Below, one piece after another: positions 37,296 to 43,585 of a stretch of DNA of 64,000 nt. Positions within the stretch are counted from its first letter, which is position 1. Every line of letters starts with the position of its first letter. Both the position numbers and the translations under genes were made by a program. Location of the stretch: assembly GCF_016937515.1 (NCBI RefSeq), contig NZ_JAFHKM010000002.1, positions 4,211,001-4,275,000 of the forward strand. The letters run 5' to 3'. The notes under the pieces were generated by a model, which saw only the letters and a program-made list of their open reading frames with translations, was not told where the DNA came from and searched no databases. The DNA comes from Cohnella algarum. GTDB taxonomy: Bacteria; Bacillota; Bacilli; Paenibacillales; Paenibacillaceae.

Positions 37296-38633
37296 GTGAA
37301 AAAAGTTTCGCCGGTCATCCTGATGGTCATGCTCGCCGCCGCCTTGCTTGCCGCCTGCAGCGGAGGCGACAACGGCAACAACGGTTCGTCGCCGTCCGCC
37401 TCGCCGTCTCCTTCGGCTTCGGAATCCGCTTCCGCGTCGCCGAGCGCCAGCTCGGAGCCGTCAGCTTCCGCGTTGACGGGGAAAATCAAAGTGCTGTCGC
37501 ACCGGACCGATCTCGTGAACGACGGCACGATGGACAAATACGCGGCCAAATTCAAGGAAAAATACCCCGGCGCCGAAATCGAGTTCGAGGCGCTCACCAA
37601 CTACGCGACCGACATTAAAGTAAGGATTACGACCGGCGAAGCCGGCGACGTCAACATGCTGGACGGGGGAATGGCGACGAGCGAGCTTCCCAACTATTAC
37701 GAGCCGCTGCCGGATTCCATGTTCGAGGACGTTTATTTTCCCGATATCCGTTCCCACGAGGGCAAGCGCTACGGCATCACGACCGGCGTGAACACGCAGG
37801 GAATCGTCTATAACAAGACCGCGTTCGCCAAGGCCGGCGTCGACAAAGTGCCGACGACGCTCGACGAGCTGTACGACGCGGCCGCGAAGCTGAAAGAGGC
37901 GGGCATCATTCCGCTGTACATGAACTTCGGCGCCCAGTGGCCGATGACGAACTGGGGAGAAAATTCCTACGCCTACGTCGCCGGCGACGCGAAATGGACC
38001 GACACGCTTATCGCCCAGGAGGCTCCGTTCACGGTGGACGGACCGTGGGGCAAGCTGATCCAGATCGCCAGAACGTTCGTCGAAAACGAGTGGGTGGAGA
38101 AAGATTTGTCCACAAACAATTGGGAGATGTCCAAAGGCGAGATTGCTTCCGGCAAGGCCGCGATGTATTTTCTCGGCAACTGGGTCATTCCGCAGGTCAT
38201 CGGCGCGGGGGCGAAGTCCGAAGATATCGGCTTCTTTCCGCTCCCGTACGACAACGGCGGCACGTACAACGTTCCGCTCGGCGGGGACTATTTTATCGGC
38301 GTAAGCGAGGACAGCAAAAACAAGGAGCTGGCCATCGCCTGGGTCGAGTTCTTCGTCAAGGAATCCGGCTACGTGGAAGATTCCGGCTTCATGCCGATCG
38401 TCAAAAGCCAGGAGCCGAAAGTGCCGCAAATGGCCGAGTTCGCTTCGTTTAACCCGAACTATATCGAAAGCGAATTCACCGACCCGCGGTACAACGAAAT
38501 CGCGAACAAGGCCGAAATCGCGCTCGGCACCGGCAGCGTGGATCAGGAGCTGGTGATGGCGAAGGATTTGCAAAAAGCGTTCGACGACTTGAACCAAAAG
38601 TGGGCGAAGGCGAAAAAAGAGCTGGGGTACTGA
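37296..38633 (+). CDS. Extracellular sugar-binding lipoprotein of ABC transporter
   Basis: The 445-residue protein has a lipoprotein signal (MVMLAAALLAACSGG, lipidated Cys near residue 21), a Ser/Ala/Pro-rich tether (about 30-60) and a family 1 solute-binding domain (VLSHRTDLVNDGTMDKYAAKFKEKYPG, GVNTQGIVYNKTAFAKAGV, FPLPYDNGG). It should capture the sugar and deliver it to the two permeases upstream. GTG 37296 follows GGGGGGAA. Its separate promoter carries the same elements as the permease promoter, so it is co-regulated with but expressed apart from them, probably at a higher level. Confidence 0.93.
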   Translation: MKKVSPVILMVMLAAALLAACSGGDNGNNGSSPSASPSPSASESASASPSASSEPSASALTGKIKVLSHRTDLVNDGTMDKYAAKFKEKYPGAEIEFEALTNYATDIKVRITTGEAGDVNMLDGGMATSELPNYYEPLPDSMFEDVYFPDIRSHEGKRYGITTGVNTQGIVYNKTAFAKAGVDKVPTTLDELYDAAAKLKEAGIIPLYMNFGAQWPMTNWGENSYAYVAGDAKWTDTLIAQEAPFTVDGPWGKLIQIARTFVENEWVEKDLSTNNWEMSKGEIASGKAAMYFLGNWVIPQVIGAGAKSEDIGFFPLPYDNGGTYNVPLGGDYFIGVSEDSKNKELAIAWVEFFVKESGYVEDSGFMPIVKSQEPKVPQMAEFASFNPNYIESEFTDPRYNEIANKAEIALGTGSVDQELVMAKDLQKAFDDLNQKWAKAKKELGY

Positions 38634-38666
38634 TCGCCGATCGAAAATTGATGAGCCGGGACCAAA

Positions 38667-38706
38667 ACGGGACGGGGCTGCCCTGCGGCGCCTCGTCCTT
38701 CTTTAT
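38667..38706 (+). terminator. Possible terminator after the binding-protein gene
   Basis: GACGGGGC pairs with GCCTCGTC (one G-U), followed by a weak CTTCTTTAT tail. Less convincing than the others; the remainder of 38634-38778 shows nothing I can name. Confidence 0.4.
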
Positions 38707-38778
38707 CCGCGAAAGATCCGGACAAGCTCGCGGGGGCACGGGTACGCCGCTCGGGCTGTACCGAATATTTGTCCGGCG

Positions 38779-38945
38779 ACATCTCGATCGTCGATGTGCC
38801 TGAGTCCGCACTCAGTTGAGTAAAAATTACCCATCTCGATCATCTATACGCCTGGAACGCACTCCAGTTGAGTAAAAATTGCCCATTTCGACCGTCGATG
38901 CACCTGAATCGCACTCAGTTGAGTAAAAATTACCCATCTCGCCCG
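38779..38945. repeat. Second array of the 52-bp-period repeat (about 3 copies plus a partial)
   Basis: The core CAGTTGAGTAAAAATTAC starts at 38813, 38865 and 38916 (spacing 52 and 51), each followed by CCATCTCG or CCATTTCG and then by similar spacer sequence (ATCnTCnATnnnCCTG). A partial copy precedes at about 38779. The core is shared with the array at 1519-1770. It fills the gap between the sugar-transport cluster and the GNAT gene. Confidence 0.85.
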
Positions 38946-39003
38946 GCCATGCGCAAACAGCCTCGCGCAGGCCGAGGACATAAGGACATGCGGCCGGGTT
39001 TTT
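38942..39003 (+). terminator. Rho-independent terminator following the repeat array
   Basis: CCCGGCCATG (38942-38951) pairs with CATGCGGCCGGG (38987-38998), followed by TTTTT; an inner CCTCG/CGAGG hairpin is present. Confidence 0.65.
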
Positions 39004-39070
39004 CGGAAAGCTTGGCAACGTTCTAGCCCGATTCGGAAATGCAGCTTCGGCTCCCTCATGCTTTGTCGTT

Positions 39071-39385
39071 TTAAAGCTCCATGCGAGTCCAATACGGCTC
39101 AAACCCGAATTTCCTCCAAAAGCGGACCCCGCGCGCGTTCGCATTCAGGACGTCAACGCACACCTTTGCGCCTTCGGGAAACGAAAAACGGATCAAATGC
39201 GCTAGCGCGCCGGTGCCGTATCCTTTGCGACGATGCTCTCTTCTTATATAAAACTGCCGAAGGTAAACGAACTTTTCGTCCGGCTCGAAATCGTCCTCTC
39301 CGAGTCGAAATACCGCGTAGCCGATAACTTGTTCGTCGTTCAAAAGGATCTCGATTTCCCATTCTCCCCGCAGCCAGCTCCTCAT
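39071..39385 (-). CDS. GNAT family N-acetyltransferase (short)
   Basis: The 104 residues cover the acetyl-CoA-binding core: QVIGYAVFRLG, YLRQFYIRREHRRKGYGTGALAHLI (motif A, R/Q-x-x-G-x-G type) and LNANARGVRFWRKFGFEPY (motif B). Most family members are about 140-170 residues, so the N-terminal helices seem missing. The ATG overlaps the stop of a tiny upstream frame (ATGA at 39382-39385), which could mean translational coupling to a roughly 25-residue peptide or a 5-prime frameshift. The substrate is unknown. Confidence 0.7.
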   Translation of the reverse strand: MRSWLRGEWEIEILLNDEQVIGYAVFRLGEDDFEPDEKFVYLRQFYIRREHRRKGYGTGALAHLIRFSFPEGAKVCVDVLNANARGVRFWRKFGFEPYWTRMEL

Positions 39386-39585
39386 CCGTTTTTCCCGACA
39401 GGTTCTTCCCGGCTTTTTTCGCTCTCCGAGCGCAATAATCCTTCCGTCGCTTCAAGCATTGCGCCCTCTCGCTCTATCAACCTCCGAAGCTTCCGGGTTC
39501 TATCATTTTCGTTTCTCTCATATACTTGACCATCAACGCAAAAAGAGAGAATCGCCCGCGAGACAGGGGGGCTGGGAGGAAGAAG

Positions 39586-40869
39586 ATGAAACGGAACGCA
39601 TTCGCGCCGCAAGGCCCGAGGATGAAATATCGGTTCAGGAGGATGCTGGTGACCGGCAAAGCCTACCTGACGCTAAGCCTGGTTTCGATGATCGTCGTGC
39701 TTATGCTCGGTCTCGGGGGCATTCTGCAAAACGTGCTGGCGACGTCGCCCGTGCAAACGATGAAGGGATTCGCTTCTTCGGTATCGGCCTCCTTCTTTTC
39801 TTCGCTTCTCGGAATGGAGCTGCCGCATATGGATAAGCAAAGGGAGTCTTCCGGCGTCCCGGTTTCCCGGCTGGCCGCCTTCCTCGTTCGCTGGATGACC
39901 GAGCTGAACCCGAACGACCCGAAAAGCCTGCTCGCGTTGGAAATGCCCGGAGTCAACCGCGACAGCGCCGTCCTGCTGCGGCCCGGATCGGGCGGGGGAG
40001 CGGAAGCGCCCGAAGATCACGGTCCGGGACATAACCTGCCGCCGGATGCCGAAGGAGGGGAAGCGGGCACGCCCCCGGACGGAAATGGCGGAGCGGCCGA
40101 ACCTCCGGACGGTCAGCCCGAACCGACCGAGACGCCGGCCCCCGGGACGGAAGGACAACCGGATCCGGAACAAGGGACCGGCGGCCGCAAAGTGGCGTTC
40201 ATCTATCATTCTCACAATCAGGAATCGTGGTTTCCGGAACTGAAGGAAGGGACGAAGGATCCGAACTCGAAAACGGTCAACATTACGCTCGTCGGCAAAC
40301 GGATGGCCGAGCAGCTGGAAAAGCTCGGCATCGGCGCCGTTTATTCCGACGAGGATTATTCGGAAACCGTCCAAAACTACAACTGGAATTATTCCTATAA
40401 GTATTCGCATCAAACGGTCAAAGACGCCCTGGCGGAAAACAAGGAGCTCGAATACTTTTTCGATATTCACCGGGACTCCCAGAGACGCAGCAAGACGACG
40501 GTGACGATCGACGGCGTTTCGTACGCGCAGGTGTATTTCATCATCGGCCACCGCAACCCGAACTGGGAGCAGAACGAGGCGTTCGCCAATTCGATTCATC
40601 AGCTGCTGGAGGAAAAATACCCGGGCCTCTCCCGCGGCATTTGGGGGAAGACGGCGGCCACGGGCAACGGGGAGTACAATCAATCCATTTCGCCGGACAG
40701 CGTCCTGATCGAAATCGGCGGCGTCGACAACACGCTCGCGGAATGCTACCGGACGGCCGACGCCCTCGCCAAGGCGATCGCCGAAATATACTGGGACGAA
40801 CGGAACGCGGTCAAGGCGGACGCTTCGGCCGCCTCCGGCGGATCGTCTGCGAAAGGGGACGGAAAATGA
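39586..40869 (+). CDS. spoIIP: Stage II sporulation protein P
   Basis: SpoIIP is a membrane-anchored amidase and endopeptidase that removes peptidoglycan during engulfment. The 427-residue protein has an N-terminal membrane helix (about 25-48), a Pro/Gly/Glu-rich linker (about 130-200) and a catalytic domain (FIYHSHNQESW with metal His, FFDIHRDSQRRSKTTV, IIGHRNPNWEQN, SVLIEIGGVDNTLAECYRTADALA). ATG 39586 is behind GGGAGGA. A CATATACT at 39519-39526 could be a SigE -10 box, but no convincing -35 is seen. Its stop overlaps the next gene. Confidence 0.95.
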   Translation: MKRNAFAPQGPRMKYRFRRMLVTGKAYLTLSLVSMIVVLMLGLGGILQNVLATSPVQTMKGFASSVSASFFSSLLGMELPHMDKQRESSGVPVSRLAAFLVRWMTELNPNDPKSLLALEMPGVNRDSAVLLRPGSGGGAEAPEDHGPGHNLPPDAEGGEAGTPPDGNGGAAEPPDGQPEPTETPAPGTEGQPDPEQGTGGRKVAFIYHSHNQESWFPELKEGTKDPNSKTVNITLVGKRMAEQLEKLGIGAVYSDEDYSETVQNYNWNYSYKYSHQTVKDALAENKELEYFFDIHRDSQRRSKTTVTIDGVSYAQVYFIIGHRNPNWEQNEAFANSIHQLLEEKYPGLSRGIWGKTAATGNGEYNQSISPDSVLIEIGGVDNTLAECYRTADALAKAIAEIYWDERNAVKADASAASGGSSAKGDGK

Positions 40870-41273
40870 AAAGGGACATTTGGAAGCTTTCGATCGTCGC
40901 CGCGCTCCTCGTGCTCGCGATGATGTACGGCATGGAATTGGCTTCGAGCGGGATATCGAACGTATACGGGCCGCTGGAGGGGGAGGAGATCCGGTCGGGA
41001 GGAGCGGGCGAGACGGTTCCGGATCCCGAAACGGCGCCGGAGGAAGCGCGGGAACGAGCGGAGCGAACGGAAGAGGGGACGCCTGCCGGACAGAGGTATG
41101 CGGACGAGCCGCCCGGCATCGCGTACGATTCGGAAGCCGAGCCGACGATTCCGCGCAACGACAGCGAGCCCGTCGTCGACCGGCTGGCCGGAAAAACGGC
41201 GGAAACGCTTCAGCAGCTTTCCAAAAGCGGGATCCGGTTCATCGTTTCTTTGTTCGATCAAGCGACGGAATAA
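40866..41273 (+). CDS. yqxA: YqxA-type membrane protein (DUF3679)
   Basis: The 135-residue protein has one N-terminal membrane helix (about 7-25) with the family-like MYGMELASSGISNVYGP, an acidic central region and a C-terminal amphipathic helix (RLAGKTAETLQQLSKSGIRFIVSLFDQ). Location directly after spoIIP, with ATGA overlap, matches yqxA in Bacillus, where the pair is made in the mother cell. Function is not known. Confidence 0.8.
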   Translation: MKRDIWKLSIVAALLVLAMMYGMELASSGISNVYGPLEGEEIRSGGAGETVPDPETAPEEARERAERTEEGTPAGQRYADEPPGIAYDSEAEPTIPRNDSEPVVDRLAGKTAETLQQLSKSGIRFIVSLFDQATE

Positions 41274-41408
41274 CGGAGGGTAAGACAAAAGACCCGAAAT
41301 GAACAAAAAATGTAATGGCGGTTACAGAACATATACTTGGGGTGTGGTAGCATTTGGTTGTCGGATAGGTCATTCGACATGAATTGAAGGATTTGAGGAG
41401 TGGGCTTT

Positions 41409-42449
41409 ATGCGATTGGTTACGGTGTTCGAGCTTAAGGAAGGGGATAGTCTGGCCCAAAGTTTGTGCGATCGGGATGGACGCCTTATGCTTCAGCAGGG
41501 CGTTAAACTGACGGATCGTTTAATAGAGGGAATCAAAAAAAGAGGGATCTCGCAGCTGTACGTTCAAGGCTCTCCCGAAAGCGAGCCGAAGGAACCGAAG
41601 GAACCGAAGGTGCCGCCGAAGCCGGCGGCGTCCAAGCGGCAGCTGCGAATCGCGACCGAAGAACTGCTGGGCAGCATTTTCCAGGCAGTGCAAAACGACA
41701 AACCGATTCCGGTCGCCTCGCTGATGGCCTGGGCCAAGCATGCGACCGTCTCGGTCATGAGCGACGGCGAGATGGCGATGCACTACGGGGATTTTCATGC
41801 CGAACCGTCGTGTCTTTCCCGTCACAGCGTGAACGTTTGTTTTTTGGCGATGCTGACGGCCAAGGCGCTCGGCTATAAGGAACTGCAACTGCGGGATGTC
41901 GCCATCGGAAGCCTGCTGCACGATATCGGGCTTGTTCGGCCGAACGGCCAGGGAGACCTGTACATCAAGCATCCCGTGCTCGGCCATGAACGGCTGCGCA
42001 AAATTCCGGAAATTCCTTCGGCTTCCCTGAAGATGGTGCTCCAGCACCACGAGCAAATCGACGGACGCGGGTTTCCGTACGGGATCGGCGGAGAGGAATT
42101 CGAAGAGGCGGCGCAAATCGTCGGCATTTGCAGCGAATTCGACTACTTCGTCCATGACCGGCTCGTCCATCGGCAGCCGGGCGAAGAGATCGAGTACGTG
42201 ATGGCCAAAGTCGATTCCGCCTTCGATCACCGGATTGTCCGGGCATTCCTGAAGGCTTACCAGCCTTATCCGGTAGGCACCGCCGTAAGGCTGACGGGCG
42301 GACTGAAAGGAACCGTCTGCGAGCAAAACCGCGGACACTCGTACCGGCCGGTCGTCAAGCTGCAGCAGTTCGGAACCCGATTGAACTTGATGGAATATAC
42401 CACCTTTATGATTGAGGAAGTGTTGGATGCACAGTCAGAAGTCGTCTAA
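41409..42449 (+). CDS. HD-GYP domain protein, probable cyclic-di-GMP phosphodiesterase
   Basis: The 346-residue protein has an N-terminal region of about 120 residues with a KEPKEPKVPPKP linker, then an HD-GYP domain: HSVNVCFLAMLTAKALG, LLHDIGLVR (HD), HPVLGHERL and HHEQIDGRGFPYGI (the GYP-type loop, here GFP). Such domains hydrolyse cyclic di-GMP. ATG 41409 is favoured by GAGGAG at 41395-41400. The following Crp/Fnr gene begins inside its last codons, so signalling and transcription control may be linked. Confidence 0.88.
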   Translation: MRLVTVFELKEGDSLAQSLCDRDGRLMLQQGVKLTDRLIEGIKKRGISQLYVQGSPESEPKEPKEPKVPPKPAASKRQLRIATEELLGSIFQAVQNDKPIPVASLMAWAKHATVSVMSDGEMAMHYGDFHAEPSCLSRHSVNVCFLAMLTAKALGYKELQLRDVAIGSLLHDIGLVRPNGQGDLYIKHPVLGHERLRKIPEIPSASLKMVLQHHEQIDGRGFPYGIGGEEFEEAAQIVGICSEFDYFVHDRLVHRQPGEEIEYVMAKVDSAFDHRIVRAFLKAYQPYPVGTAVRLTGGLKGTVCEQNRGHSYRPVVKLQQFGTRLNLMEYTTFMIEEVLDAQSEVV

Positions 42450-43155
42450 TCCAAGCATCAAACGCGCCGTGTCGGTCGCGCGGCTCCGATCCGTCTTTCC
42501 TTTTTTCAAGGAAATCGCGCCGGAGGCGCTGGAGCCGGTCGCGTCCCGCATCGTCGAAAAAAGCTACCCCAAAGGCAGCCTCATTTTTTTGGAGGGCAGC
42601 TTCGGAGAAGAAATTTATTTTATCCTGTCGGGAAGCGTCAGCGTCTTTACGTTGAACAAAACGAAAAAAGTCGTGTTGAGCACGCTCGGCGAAGGCGACT
42701 ATTTCGGCGAAATGGCGCTGATCAATCCGGAAGCGGGCCGCTCCACGGCCGCGGAAGCGCTGACGGCCGTTCGCGTCTATACGTTGAAGAAGCAGGATTT
42801 TCTGACCTTGTTCGGGCAAGATCGGAATTTGCTTCAGCATCTGCTGGTTTGCACGATGGACCGGCTGAGCAAAGCAAACCGGCAAATTTACGATTTGACG
42901 TTTCTCAGCGTGAGGGCGCGCATCATGAAAAGATTGCTCGCTTTGGGCAGGCAGGCTTCCCTTCCGGACGGACGGGCGCCGGTTCCGGTCCGGATTACGC
43001 ATCAGCAATTGGCCGACATGGTCGGGGCCGTTCGCGAGACGGTATCGAAAATCGTGCACGAGCTGCAGGAAGAGGGACTGATTGCCCTGCGGCACCGCAT
43101 GATCTATTTGAACGATCCGGCGCTGCTGGAAGCCAGGCTCGAAGAGGAGCTGTAA
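42427..43155 (+). CDS. Crp/Fnr family transcriptional regulator
   Basis: The 242-residue protein has a cyclic nucleotide-binding-like beta-roll (SFGEEIYFILSGSVSVFTLN ... GEGDYFGEMALINPEAGRSTAAEALT) and a C-terminal winged helix (ITHQQLADMVGAVRETVSKIVHELQEEGLI). No Cys cluster of the FNR iron-sulfur type is present. ATG 42427 is chosen because GAGGAAG precedes it; a TTG at 42412 is possible. It overlaps the end of the HD-GYP gene, so a nucleotide ligand, perhaps cyclic di-GMP, is a reasonable guess. Confidence 0.9.
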   Translation: MHSQKSSNPSIKRAVSVARLRSVFPFFKEIAPEALEPVASRIVEKSYPKGSLIFLEGSFGEEIYFILSGSVSVFTLNKTKKVVLSTLGEGDYFGEMALINPEAGRSTAAEALTAVRVYTLKKQDFLTLFGQDRNLLQHLLVCTMDRLSKANRQIYDLTFLSVRARIMKRLLALGRQASLPDGRAPVPVRITHQQLADMVGAVRETVSKIVHELQEEGLIALRHRMIYLNDPALLEARLEEEL

Positions 43156-43198
43156 GGGGGAACTGGACCCGCTGCGAAGCTCTTTTCGCATTCGCTTG

Positions 43199-43227
43199 TT
43201 GACATGAATCCATTTTCGTCATATTAT
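43199..43227 (+). promoter_or_regulatory. Promoter of the structured RNA upstream of the mutS2-like gene
   Basis: TTGACA at 43199-43204, a 17-base spacer and TATTAT at 43222-43227: a near-consensus SigA promoter, with the transcription start expected at about 43234. Confidence 0.75.
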
Positions 43228-43233
43228 AGAAGA

Positions 43234-43454
43234 AATTCGTTTCAAGGGGAAATTTTCATGCGGGTCGAGGTTCTTAACTGATCAATTGGATATCCCGTTT
43301 ATCGCGGCACAAGCCGAAGCAGGCCGAATGAGTTCGGTTTATTTCGTTTGCCGCAGGCGGGTTCAATGACCAGTCAAGAACCGGCGAAGTCCGCCCCTGC
43401 CGAAACGGCATGATCGGAACTTGGAGACCGCGCTCTTACGGGCGCGGTTTTTTG
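43234..43454 (+). ncRNA. Candidate 6S-like regulatory RNA
   Basis: A single long irregular hairpin can be drawn: TTTCAAG (43240-43246) with CTTGGAG (43420-43426); TCATGC (43256-43261) with GCATGA (43408-43413); a large asymmetric bubble whose 3-prime side can form a small GGCG/CGCC hairpin; a 16-bp stem GGTTCTTAACTGATCA (43269-43284) with 43367-43382; CCCG/CGGG; GCGGCA (43304-43309)/TGCCGC (43349-43354); and an apical AAGCCGAA/TTCGGTTT stem. A good promoter precedes and a terminator ends it at 43454. Rod shape, central bubble and length of about 190-220 are those of 6S RNA, which sequesters sigma-A RNA polymerase. A mutS2 leader attenuator is the alternative. Confidence 0.55.
43425..43454 (+). 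terminator. Terminator of the structured RNA
   Basis: ACCGCGC (43427-43433) pairs with GCGCGGT (43442-43448), followed by six T residues. Confidence 0.85.
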
Positions 43455-43505
43455 CGTTCGCGCGCAGGCATTCGTCTGCGCGCAAACGGGTTCCGATCCC
43501 TTCAG

Positions 43506-43553
43506 CAGGCTGCGAGCTTTTGCCTATTGGCAACGGCTGCGGCCTGTTTTTTT
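43506..43553 (+). terminator. Second intrinsic terminator, just before the mutS2-like gene
   Basis: CAGGCTGCG (43506-43514) pairs with TGCGGCCTG (43538-43546) with an inner TGCC/GGCA hairpin, then seven T residues, only 33 bases before the ATG. It could attenuate the gene; a further hairpin GCGCGCAG/CTGCGCGC lies at 43460-43483. Confidence 0.7.
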
Positions 43554-43585
43554 GTACCCAAAATCCTTTATGGAGGTTATGAGAC

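Noticed and set aside
39519..39526. SigE promoter of spoIIP
   Set aside because: CATATACT fits the -10 box but no -35 of the right kind lies 14-15 bases upstream; not strong enough to list as a feature.
43355..43385. tRNA-like segment (GGTTCAA near 43360)
   Set aside because: No cloverleaf or acceptor stem can be drawn; the bases belong to the long hairpin of the structured RNA.
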